Positions 17,128-23,520 of a DNA stretch of 43,816 nt are shown here, piece by piece. The stretch lies in the IMG/VR virus record IMGVR_UViG_3300042563_000822, positions 1 to 43,816 of that record. The stretch is one strand, 5' to 3'. Origin of the DNA: a virus. The first letter of the stretch is position 1. Every line of letters starts with the position of its first letter. The position numbers and the translations under genes are program-made. Under the pieces are notes generated by a model, which saw nothing but the letters and a program-made list of their open reading frames with translations, did not search any database and was not told where the DNA came from.

Positions 17128-17154
17128 AAAAAAGGAGAGCCGGTTGGACTCTCC
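17128..17154 (-). terminator. Intrinsic terminator for the leftward accessory block
   Basis: On the minus strand GGAGAG and CTCTCC form a stem around a 9-nt loop, followed by six T. It would end transcripts coming from the gene at 17286-17687 and the structured RNA behind it. Confidence 0.82.
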
Positions 17155-17162
17155 TGTTACTA

Positions 17163-17291
17163 GAATTACTGGATTAATACCAGAAGTTGAAATTCTCGAT
17201 TTGCTTAGTCCACCAATAAACCTGTTTGTTGAACAGGTTGTATTCTAATACGTGATGGTCGAGTTGAACTCGATAGTCAATAGGACTATTG
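17163..17291 (-). ncRNA. Structured 3' region: series of four hairpins
   Basis: Between the 133-aa gene and the terminator the sequence folds as a chain of stems. AGAATT/AATTCT enclosing CTGG/CCAG (17163-17196), AACCTGTT/AACAGGTT (17219-17239), TCGAGT/ACTCGA with a TGA loop (17259-17273), and CAATAG/CTATTG with a GA turn (17278-17291, which includes the stop codon of the gene). Four stems in 130 nt is more than expected by chance. It could be a stability element or a small RNA released by processing. Confidence 0.45.
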
Positions 17292-17687
17292 TGCTGCATT
17301 GAATGGGTCAATTTTGGCTTTCTTGAGTTTCAAGTAACGCTGTTTTCCGTAGGCCAGCAAGCGTTCTTTGTTCCGGAAGTAATACTCCTTACTGTAGGCT
17401 TTGGTGGAACGCTTGAATTTATTGATTTTAGGTTCTTTGCCAATATACGCTTTTATAGTAGCGTCTGATTTAGGGCTTTCGTGAAATGCTTTGATTCGTG
17501 CTTCCTTGGCTTTCTTGGCTTCCTGCTGTTTTAACCATTCCTCGGTCGAAATCATTTTGTGCATCACGACCTTTTTGACATGCACCTGAATCTTGGGAGT
17601 ATTTCGTTTCTTTGAATTACTCAAAGCCAGGTTTGACATGGCTTTAATCAATTCTGTTGGCACTTGAATGTGCTTGGGAGTGGACAT
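17286..17687 (-). CDS. Hypothetical basic 133-aa protein
   Basis: Lys/Arg-rich. The N-terminal part contains KKRNTPKIQVHVKKVVMHK and the middle a helical EEWLKQQEAKKAKEARIKAF. The C-terminal YSKEYYFRNKERLLAYGKQR resembles the tyrosine/basic helix found next to HNH and other phage nucleic-acid binding domains, but no HNH residues follow. It is 60 bp downstream of the amidoligase with a strong hairpin between, so it may be read through from it. It could be a substrate or accessory factor of the amidoligase system, which is speculation from position. Confidence 0.55.
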   Translation of the reverse strand: MSTPKHIQVPTELIKAMSNLALSNSKKRNTPKIQVHVKKVVMHKMISTEEWLKQQEAKKAKEARIKAFHESPKSDATIKAYIGKEPKINKFKRSTKAYSKEYYFRNKERLLAYGKQRYLKLKKAKIDPFNAAQ

Positions 17688-17706
17688 GGTAGTGATAGTG
17701 GGGTTA

Positions 17707-17734
17707 GGGTAGCCACCGGAATTGATGGCTACCC
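17707..17734 (-). other. Hairpin between amidoligase and the 133-aa gene
   Basis: Perfect 9-bp stem GGGTAGCCA/TGGCTACCC with a 10-nt loop. There is no T tract, so it is more likely an RNA processing or stability element, or an attenuator, than a full terminator. Confidence 0.6.
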
Positions 17735-17747
17735 ATAGCCCGATTAA

Positions 17748-19247
17748 TTACTCGACTCCACCCTCCAGTTGATTCAGAGCAATCGCATAACTGTCGAAGT
17801 TAGGCAACGCTTGAATTCCATTGAGGGTATAAGTCGACTGGAACTTGAGAATACGCTTAAACACGTAATGCTTCAAGTCTACCGAAGCATCCGATTGCAT
17901 GAAATCCTCAAGGGTAGCAACGCTATTGTAAGGAGAAGCCAGGTATTGCATGAAGCGGCACCAATACTTCAACTTGTAGTAATTCAACGTAGGCATGCCC
18001 AAGCGGATTTCGATCGTTTGATGTTCGCTGTAGCATTGAGTATTTACAGCAGTATAACGATTACCTTGATGCTCTCGACCAATGCCACAGTAGTGATTAT
18101 GGGAACGGTTGTAAGACACGGCTCGATGTGCCCAAGCATTAATAGCATCACGCACTTTAGTAGCAGTTCGCATAGCCGACTGTTGCGAGCGATGACGCAT
18201 ATCTAGATGCACATGATTGCCACAAGTATTATTAATACCAGCACCATTGGCAACCATCTTTTTCAACACAGCCTCCATGTTCGTCCAATCACTCTTGGAC
18301 GAGCCGTTGATGAACCACGTCAACTCTTGGAAATGAGCCAATTGTTCATCGCTACCATTAGGACGAATCGAGCCGTCACCCTTAAAGTAGAGCCAAGGGT
18401 AAACAGGGAATTGACTTTCTTCCCAATTAGTAATGCTACTACCGGTATCAGCAATAAACTCCAACTCGATACCTAGGCATTCACCATTAGGTCGAAGTCG
18501 ATTAGCCATAGACAACTGAGTTGAGTTGAGACTGTTGACCCAGCGATGCGGACGAACACTTGCAATATTAGAAATAGTGCGAGAGAAGCGTTCCTGCAAA
18601 GTTGCGGGCTGTGCATTTTCACGAGCATTGGTTTTCACCATTTCACGGCGACGATGGCAACGATTAAACCATCGGCCAACAGTAACACAATCGTTATACT
18701 TATCCACGATACGCTTGTAAAAAACGGCATCGTTCTTATCTACCTTTACACCAATATCTACTTCACTACGACCCTCAGTATCGTTCCAATCAGGGACTTT
18801 GCCTTCAATTAGAACATTAATAATACTATGGCGGTCATAAGTAGCAGTATTCACTACCCACTTGTGAAACCGGCCGATGAAGGAAAGCAGGGAAGTGTCG
18901 GACTGGTCGCCCAACTTGATATCTGCTAACGATAGTGCGGTCTGAACACGCATATTAAGACCATTAATATCAATCTCCAACTTGTAGTGCGGGTCGTAAT
19001 TCTGGTGTCCACGGATAATAGTGGCTAGCAGTTTCGGATTGTTTCGAGCCTTCAGAGAAAGCGAGTTCCAAGCGAGAATGGGGTCTGACTTGTAAACACC
19101 GTTTTCATCTTCCAGTCGGATTGCTTTGGTTTTGTGAACTAGCAGACCATAAGCCTCCAACTGTTTCTGCCGGAGGATGGGCTGCTTGGAAAGGATGAGA
19201 ACATCCTTTTCCGGGGTTTGAGGGTTAACTGAACTATCGGGGGCCAT
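17748..19247 (-). CDS. Amidoligase-family (glutamine synthetase-like COOH-NH2 ligase) enzyme
   Basis: 499 aa. The C-terminal half carries the order of motifs expected of the Amidoligase_2 family: GIELEF (259-264, metal-binding acidic pair), KGDGSI (289-294), QELT (307-310), GNHVHLDMR (343-351) and TIEIRLG (411-417), followed by a helix with YYKLKYWCRFM. Such enzymes use ATP to join a carboxylate to an amine. The N-terminal 240 residues are unassigned and may choose the substrate. A class II amidotransferase lies immediately upstream and could supply ammonia or remodel the glutamine. The ATG at 19247 sits behind an A/C-rich leader whose hairpin is shared with that of the amidotransferase. Confidence 0.78.
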   Translation of the reverse strand: MAPDSSVNPQTPEKDVLILSKQPILRQKQLEAYGLLVHKTKAIRLEDENGVYKSDPILAWNSLSLKARNNPKLLATIIRGHQNYDPHYKLEIDINGLNMRVQTALSLADIKLGDQSDTSLLSFIGRFHKWVVNTATYDRHSIINVLIEGKVPDWNDTEGRSEVDIGVKVDKNDAVFYKRIVDKYNDCVTVGRWFNRCHRRREMVKTNARENAQPATLQERFSRTISNIASVRPHRWVNSLNSTQLSMANRLRPNGECLGIELEFIADTGSSITNWEESQFPVYPWLYFKGDGSIRPNGSDEQLAHFQELTWFINGSSKSDWTNMEAVLKKMVANGAGINNTCGNHVHLDMRHRSQQSAMRTATKVRDAINAWAHRAVSYNRSHNHYCGIGREHQGNRYTAVNTQCYSEHQTIEIRLGMPTLNYYKLKYWCRFMQYLASPYNSVATLEDFMQSDASVDLKHYVFKRILKFQSTYTLNGIQALPNFDSYAIALNQLEGGVE

Positions 19248-19310
19248 GTTTTTTTGGTTTTTGGGTTTTACTCCTTTTCGCTGGGTTCTACGAAGTGTAG
19301 AGTTATCAGG
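19248..19310 (-). promoter_or_regulatory. Amidoligase leader with conserved hairpin
   Basis: On the minus strand a 5-bp hairpin TCTAC-ACTTC-GTAGA (19287-19301) is followed by ACCC, a CGAAAAGGA segment, AAAACCCAAAAA and the start codon. The GATase leader at 20514-20575 has the same layout, TCAAC-ACTTT-GTTGA. The third pair is T-A here and A-T there, so pairing is kept while the base changes. CGAAAAGGAG lies 24 nt upstream of the ATG, too far to be a normal SD. Confidence 0.68.
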
Positions 19311-19329
19311 ATTAGGAGGAAAGTTTTAC

Positions 19330-19349
19330 ATCCATATTTCTATGGATGC
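19330..19349 (-). terminator. GAAA-tetraloop hairpin downstream of the GATase gene
   Basis: Minus strand: CATCCATA-GAAA-TATGGATG, followed by TAAAACTTTCC. Eight base pairs and a GNRA loop, 73 nt past the GATase stop; the T tract is weak, so termination is probable but not certain. Confidence 0.55.
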
Positions 19350-19421
19350 CACAAAACGTCTTTTAGTTCTGTTTTTGAACTAGTGGTAAGACTGAATTAG
19401 TGGATTTCCGTCGATCAACTA

Positions 19422-20513
19422 TTAGTAGCCTATGTCGGAATCCTTCCAGGGCTTGATTTGCTTGCGTCCGTTCTTTTTCGAGCGTTCAGAGGATTCCTTG
19501 CGATAGTTGTCTAACTCCTTTTGCTCGCCTTCGGTTAGAACATCTTCCACAGTAGAATCAGGAACGCTATTGCTAAAAGAACTTTTAGGAATACTAGGAT
19601 ATGGACTGGTATAAGTAGAACGATTATTCCGGGCATTCCAATCACCAGAACCAAAACCAGCAACACCAGCACTACCAAGACTCCGATAAATGCCAGCGGT
19701 GCTAGAATACGACATTTTATTGTCAAACTTGGGAAACTCGATTGACTGGACTTCCCCATTTAGTTGAAATACATGCTTAGTGTAATCAGCAAGCATCATA
19801 GGAGTCGACACTTTAGGTTCCTTGATGGAATTGAAGTCGCACAACATTTTAGTCAATTCGTTGCAATGCGAGGAGTCCGTGCAAATCACGTAACTATCGA
19901 GGTCAACGATATAGGACATATACAAGGGAGCCTTGTTATCACGCAACACGAACATTTGACCTAATTGATCGAATCCAATAACTGCTGCGTAACCGGAAAT
20001 ACCATCTTTAAACGATTGCTCTCCATTTAAGTGAAGGAAGCAATTCAAGAGATGCTCGGAGTCACAGGTCGTATGAAGCGGTAGTTTAACACCACTCCAT
20101 TCAACGATACCATTATGAGCAATCGTCCACTTGCCGTGCTCGTTGAAGCCGGTGAAAGGATGAGTATTCTCAATTGACTTGCCACAGGTAGCGGTGCGAC
20201 CATGAGCAATAAGGGAACCGACGATTTTGCCTTTTGCAGGCTTTTCACCATTCGAGTCGAAGTCGATTCCTTCGAGTAGTTTGGTTCGGATAGAACCTTT
20301 GATTAGGTCAAAAGACTCTTTTAGAGTCCCCATACCAGCAACCGAGTCCGCCGAAAGATAGCGTTCGGTGAACTGACCATTTTGGTGTTTGATAGAATAG
20401 CCGAAACCATCCTTTTGGGAGGCTCCTAGCAGTTCTGCTGACCGCTTGACTAGGGCAGAAGCCTGTTTGCTACTTTTAGTAGAAACACGACTAATGGCGA
20501 TTAACTTGCACAT
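19422..20513 (-). CDS. Class II glutamine amidotransferase (Ntn-type)
   Basis: 363 aa. The start was set at the ATG directly before Cys, because class II amidotransferases use an N-terminal Cys nucleophile exposed by Met removal (MCKLIAISR). Further family marks are AHGRTAT (103-109), NTHPF (116-120), AHNGIV (132-137), CDSEHLL (150-156) and GYAAVIGF (174-181). It hydrolyses glutamine and passes ammonia to a partner. No synthetase domain is fused, and the Ser-rich C-terminus (about 265-363) is unassigned. The amidoligase gene just downstream is the obvious partner. An in-frame upstream start at 20561 is rejected because it would bury the nucleophile. Confidence 0.87.
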   Translation of the reverse strand: MCKLIAISRVSTKSSKQASALVKRSAELLGASQKDGFGYSIKHQNGQFTERYLSADSVAGMGTLKESFDLIKGSIRTKLLEGIDFDSNGEKPAKGKIVGSLIAHGRTATCGKSIENTHPFTGFNEHGKWTIAHNGIVEWSGVKLPLHTTCDSEHLLNCFLHLNGEQSFKDGISGYAAVIGFDQLGQMFVLRDNKAPLYMSYIVDLDSYVICTDSSHCNELTKMLCDFNSIKEPKVSTPMMLADYTKHVFQLNGEVQSIEFPKFDNKMSYSSTAGIYRSLGSAGVAGFGSGDWNARNNRSTYTSPYPSIPKSSFSNSVPDSTVEDVLTEGEQKELDNYRKESSERSKKNGRKQIKPWKDSDIGY

Positions 20514-20575
20514 GTTGTTTTGTTGTTTTTTGGGTTTTCGTCCTTTCGTCGGGTTCAACAAAGTGTTGAGTTGCC
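20514..20575 (-). promoter_or_regulatory. GATase leader with conserved hairpin and CAA-rich start region
   Basis: Minus strand: TCAAC-ACTTT-GTTGA hairpin (20555-20569), then ACCC, CGAAAGGA and AAAACCCAAAAAAC, ending in ACAACAAAACAAC before the ATG. It aligns with the amidoligase leader nearly base for base from AACTC to AAAACCC. No SD. Confidence 0.68.
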
Positions 20576-20604
20576 GAGATTAGACAGAAAGAAGTAAAAG
20601 GGGG

Positions 20605-20628
20605 ACCACCACGATTTCTCGTGGTGGT
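20605..20628 (-). terminator. Strong GAAA-tetraloop hairpin after the 94-aa gene
   Basis: Minus strand: ACCACCACGA-GAAA-TCGTGGTGGT, then CCCCCTTTTAC. A perfect 10-bp stem just past the stop of the 94-aa gene, acting as terminator or attenuator before the GATase leader. Confidence 0.7.
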
Positions 20629-20634
20629 TGAACG

Positions 20635-20919
20635 TTAGCCGTTCGAGGACTTCTTGCTGTTGTAGGAGGTCAGGGACTTGGTGATTTGCTTGACGGACTT
20701 GAGGAGTTTGAAATACTTGGACTTCCAGGACTTCGCTTCCTTCTCCAATTCCTTCTTTTCCGAGCAGAACTTGTGGAACTGCTCCATCTGGGACTTCTTC
20801 AAGTCGTAGTTTTCGATGTTCTTGAAGAACAACCGGATTTCGGGGTTCGTGGAAACCAACGACTTGAGGTTTTCCTTGTGGAAGTCTTTTTCAGACTTTT
20901 GCTTGAACACTTGGCACAT
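20635..20919 (-). CDS. Small charged helical protein (94 aa)
   Basis: MCQVFKQKSEKDFHKENLKS and onward. Lys/Glu-rich, predicted long helices (KKELEKEAKSWKSKYFKLL), with a Ser/Lys/Asn tail. It begins with Met-Cys like the GATase but has none of the Ntn motifs. The start follows GAAACAACAAAAAAC, an SD-less leader like that of the GATase. It could be a partner or substrate of the amidoligase/GATase pair, an idea based only on adjacency and leader style. Confidence 0.6.
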   Translation of the reverse strand: MCQVFKQKSEKDFHKENLKSLVSTNPEIRLFFKNIENYDLKKSQMEQFHKFCSEKKELEKEAKSWKSKYFKLLKSVKQITKSLTSYNSKKSSNG

Positions 20920-20934
20920 GTTTTTTGTTGTTTC

Positions 20935-21530
20935 GGTATCAGCCCTAGTTATGCAACTACTTTAACAAAAGTAGAACTGCTAGCATTTCGATCACTTGTA
21001 GTGATTGATTTACTGCTTTGAATGATCGACATAGTTGGACTGATAGAAGAACTATAGCATATTAAATGCTTTAGGTAAAGACTATATTTGACATCTTTAA
21101 TAAAAATAGTAGTGATACATGAATTCTAGGATTACTAGTAATACTTTTGTCAAGCAGAAGTTTAATCAAATTGCTTGAATCCTAGTAATCCATATAACTC
21201 CAGGGTGTAAGGAATCAAGTATTGACCGGCAAATGTTAGTAATAGGTTCGATCAAAAATGGAAAATGTTAAGTTCGCCGGTTGACACAACTGTTGGTTAG
21301 TGGAAATGGTAGATTTGCTTGTGTATGCAAATGGTTGAAGCCGACAATTTTGGTAAACCTTCAATTCTACTATTTTGATAAACCTAGGTTTCAAGTATTT
21401 GATGTAACGCCGGCCTGCATCGTCGCTCGGACTTCAGTATTTGCATTTATGCCTGGCTGCCCAGGCCGGCATAGCCACAATTAGTTTAAGCGTTCCAACT
21501 TTAGTTTTTGAAATCAAAATCCAAAACTAC
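20935..21530 (-). ncRNA. Candidate large structured noncoding RNA next to the tRNA cluster
   Basis: About 600 bases with no supported ORF, transcribed with the tRNAs on the minus strand. Read leftward the stems include GCCGGCCTG/CAGGCCGGC (around 21462-21471 and 21410-21418), ATTTGC/GCAAAT, ACCGGC/GCCGGT, a 10-bp GGATTACTAG/CTAGTAATCC pair (about 21182-21191 and 21128-21137) that encloses TCAAGCA/TGCTTGA, AGCAT/ATGCT, ATCACT/AGTGAT with an ACA loop, and CTACTTT/AAAGTAG with a TGTT loop. Nested long-range stems on this scale beside phage tRNAs resemble the habit of GOLLD and ROOL RNAs. No family match was tested. Confidence 0.6.
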
Positions 21531-21537
21531 GACAATA

Positions 21538-21609
21538 TGGGAGCAATGGGATTCGAACCCATAGCCTACGACTTAAAAGGTCGCTACTCTACCATTGAGT
21601 TATACTCCC
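21538..21609 (-). tRNA. tRNA-Lys(TTT)
   Basis: Full cloverleaf. Acceptor GGGAGTA/TGCTCCC, D stem ACTC/GAGT, anticodon loop CTTTTAA, T arm ATGGG-TTCGAAT-CCCAT, discriminator A. CCA is not encoded. Confidence 0.93.
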
Positions 21610-21616
21610 TAAAGGG

Positions 21617-21687
21617 TGGAGCGTAGGAGAGTCGAACTCCTATTATCCCGATGCAAACGGGATTTCCTGCCATTGAAAGAACGCCCC
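21617..21687 (-). tRNA. tRNA-Ala(TGC)
   Basis: Acceptor GGGGCGT/ACGCTCC (one G-T pair), anticodon stem TCCCG/CGGGA with loop TTTGCAT, T arm AGGAG-TTCGACT-CTCCT, discriminator A. Two unusual points are C at position 9 and a weak D stem. It lacks the GGGGCTA-type start usual for tRNA-Ala, but has G3-T70, the alanine identity pair. Confidence 0.82.
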
Positions 21688-21694
21688 TAAATGG

Positions 21695-21766
21695 AGGCCC
21701 GAACAGGACTTGAACCTGCAACATCCTCATTACAAATGAGGTGTTCTACCATTGAACTATCGGGCC
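21695..21766 (-). tRNA. tRNA-Thr(TGT)
   Basis: Acceptor GGCCCGA/TCGGGCC perfect, D stem GTTC/GAAC, anticodon stem CCTCA/TGAGG with loop TTTGTAA, T arm GCAGG-TTCAAGT-CCTGT, discriminator T. Confidence 0.92.
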
Positions 21767-21768
21767 GG

Positions 21769-21841
21769 TAGGCGTGAGGGGATTCGAACCCCCGACTTAA
21801 GCCTTATAAAGACTCCACTCTAACCGCTGAGTTACACGCCT
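21769..21841 (-). tRNA. tRNA-Ile(TAT)
   Basis: Acceptor AGGCGTG/CACGCCT perfect, D stem ACTC/GAGT, anticodon loop TTTATAA (anticodon TAT, reads AUA), T arm GGGGG-TTCGAAT-CCCCT, discriminator A. A genuine UAU anticodon is uncommon in bacteria, which usually read AUA with a modified CAU tRNA. Confidence 0.88.
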
Positions 21842-21855
21842 GTTGAATGTAAAAG

Positions 21856-21926
21856 AACCCGCACTAGGAGTCGAACCTAGACTTGAAGGACCAAAACCTT
21901 TCGTGCTACCATTACACTATGCGGAT
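21856..21926 (-). tRNA. tRNA-Gln(TTG)
   Basis: Acceptor ATCCGCA/TGCGGGT (one T-G pair), D stem GTGT/GCAC, anticodon stem AAAGG/CCTTC (one A-C mismatch) with loop TTTTGGT, T arm CTAGG-TTCGACT-CCTAG, discriminator T. Its first ten bases are also the last codons and stop of the 74-aa gene upstream (stop TAG at 21917-21919). Confidence 0.9.
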
Positions 21927-22141
21927 AAAAGTTGCTTCAGCCGCTCGACCTCGGCCTTGAGGCGGGTCATATCCTTCTTGGCTAATTCAGCGGCGTATAG
22001 ATATGCAGTCAATGGGTCTGGCTGTGACTTGAGTTCATCAACCTCCGCCTTGAGTTTTGCATACTCTTCCGCCATCCTGTCTGCCTGTTGAGTGTAGACC
22101 AGATTAAGCACGTCCTTCTTATCCAAGTATTGTTTACTCAC
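21917..22141 (-). CDS. Small coiled-coil protein (74 aa)
   Basis: Helical throughout with heptad-like Leu/Ala spacing (YAKLKAEVDELK, then TRLKAEVERLKQLL). It starts with GTG in a 4-base GTGA overlap with the upstream gene. The stop codon lies inside the tRNA-Gln 5' end, so processing of the tRNA would cut the mRNA near its own stop. Function unknown. Confidence 0.65.
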   Translation of the reverse strand: MSKQYLDKKDVLNLVYTQQADRMAEEYAKLKAEVDELKSQPDPLTAYLYAAELAKKDMTRLKAEVERLKQLLSA

Positions 22142-22647
22142 TTGGCTTGCTTCTTCTTATATTCGAACACGACTTCCTGTCCGTTGATATAGACAACTTC
22201 GAATTCTTCCCACAACTCAAACTCGTTGTTGGTATGAAGTTCGAACATCATTTCCGGATACATTGCAGACATTTCTTTAAGCCAAGCGATAGGAGGCTTT
22301 GCTCGGGTCTTGAATTCATAATACAGGTTCTTATCATCGACCTGCAAGGAAGTCACGTCGGTAGCGTCATAGATGCAACCCCAAGTCGCTAGGGTATAGG
22401 CATAGATGTTTTCGAAACCGCAATACTTCATATTCTCGTCAATAGACATGTTGTCTAATTTATCGTGGTTATCAACCAAGATAGTAGGGACTGGGAGGTG
22501 ATTGGAGAATGTCAAAGGAGAGTTGTCTTCGTTGTCCTCTAGGTCAATGGACAGGTCAAATAAACTTTCCAAGGCCTCCTTGTCGTCCTTGATGATTGAG
22601 ATACTGAGTTCGTTGTAAGCCCACTCGATAGAATTTTTATTGCTCAT
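22138..22647 (-). CDS. Hypothetical acidic 169-aa protein
   Basis: Start set at the ATG of MSNKNSIEWAYNELSISI; the longer frame begins in the unrelated leader. The leader ends CCAACCAACCAAAAACAAC before ATG. The protein is acidic with LSIDLEDNEDNSPLTFSNH, a central aromatic region (YCGFENIYAYTLATWGCIYD) and a C-terminal strand pair with VVYINGQEVVFEYKKK. It resembles small single-domain early phage proteins, but no family was recognised. Confidence 0.6.
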   Translation of the reverse strand: MSNKNSIEWAYNELSISIIKDDKEALESLFDLSIDLEDNEDNSPLTFSNHLPVPTILVDNHDKLDNMSIDENMKYCGFENIYAYTLATWGCIYDATDVTSLQVDDKNLYYEFKTRAKPPIAWLKEMSAMYPEMMFELHTNNEFELWEEFEVVYINGQEVVFEYKKKQAK

Positions 22648-22675
22648 GTTGTTTTTGGTTGGTTGGTTAGTTGTT

Positions 22676-22906
22676 TTAGTAGGAGTTATACGAAATCCAT
22701 TCATCTCGCTCGGCTGGAGTCATTCCGGAAAGACGAGGGTCATTGGTAGGTTCGTTAAATAAAGCCGTGCTGACAATCATATTTAATGCACTTTTCTTAG
22801 ATGCTTCGTTAGGGATTTCTCCATTGAAATACTTGTTAAGTATCTCCTTATGGACTTCGCATTCGTAATCAAAGTTTTGATTTTCTGGCAGTTCTTCGTT
22901 GCTCAT
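22676..22906 (-). CDS. Hypothetical 76-aa protein
   Basis: MSNEELPENQNFDYECEVHK followed by NKYFNGEIPNEASKKSAL and a C-terminal GMTPAERDEWISYNSY. Small, acidic, with two predicted helices. Preceded by a structured 180-nt gap and followed 28 bp later by the next gene. Not recognised. Confidence 0.58.
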   Translation of the reverse strand: MSNEELPENQNFDYECEVHKEILNKYFNGEIPNEASKKSALNMIVSTALFNEPTNDPRLSGMTPAERDEWISYNSY

Positions 22907-23087
22907 AGTTGTTGTATGTTTGGTAGAAGTTTTACTGAATAGGGCTGGCTTTGTGCCACTTTCGTCCTTGACGCATATGCATCTAGGAACCCCTCATCAG
23001 TCAGCCGTGGTTTCAAAGCACGGCCCGTTATGAAATAGTAATAATGCCCGCCACCTCCGAAATAGCGAGCACTAAAACAAGTTATTT
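22907..23087 (-). promoter_or_regulatory. Structured leader / intergenic region
   Basis: 181 bp without a gene. On the minus strand GCCGTG/CACGGC forms a perfect 6-bp hairpin (around 23009-23029). It is followed by CTGATGAG, then a near-palindrome GATGCAT/ATGCGTC flanked by CCT/AGG, then GGACGAAAG and TGGC-ACAAA-GCCA. This ordered set looks like a folded RNA (leader, riboswitch or degraded ribozyme) in front of the 76-aa gene. No known family could be assigned. Confidence 0.4.
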
Positions 23088-23519
23088 TTAGGCTGTAATG
23101 TAGCGTAGGATATGCTGAAGGACGTGCAAGCGATAGGTAAGACCGCCCATGTTGACACCATCAAGCGGAGTCACGCCCTTCATGAGTTCGTTGACTTCAT
23201 CGGGCTTCTTGCTACGCAGTTCCTTAACCTTGAGATAAGCCTTACGTTCCTTTTCATACGCCATCACAAGTTTGCTTCGGTCGGTAATAAACAGGCCGGG
23301 CGAGGTTTCCTTGTAAAAGCGGTCCTTGTCAATCTTGGGTTCCTTGCAGAATACGATATAGGAATACATCGAGGCCGCACTATTGGTAGCCTTGACGAAT
23401 TCTACTTCGTCCTTGAACAGCGTGGCGAAGCGGAAGGCCTCACGATTATTAAGACCCTTCACTTTGCCAAAAAGGAAAGCGGGGGACGACTTGATTTCTT
23501 CGGTGATTTTGGTGCTCAT
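23088..23519 (-). CDS. Hypothetical 143-aa protein
   Basis: Start at the ATG of MSTKITEEIKSSPAFLFGK; the longer frame is rejected because it overlaps the upstream gene with poor composition. Mixed alpha/beta with Lys-rich patches, GLNNREAFRFATLFKDEVEFV and LVMAYEKERKAYLKVKELRSK. The leader carries AAAAACAAAAACAATAAC before the start. No family recognised. Confidence 0.58.
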   Translation of the reverse strand: MSTKITEEIKSSPAFLFGKVKGLNNREAFRFATLFKDEVEFVKATNSAASMYSYIVFCKEPKIDKDRFYKETSPGLFITDRSKLVMAYEKERKAYLKVKELRSKKPDEVNELMKGVTPLDGVNMGGLTYRLHVLQHILRYITA

Positions 23520-23520
23520 A

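Noticed and set aside
20514-20561. Longer start of the GATase gene (MLNPTKGRKP)
   Set aside because: It would bury the catalytic Cys. The extension is simply the leader read as codons.
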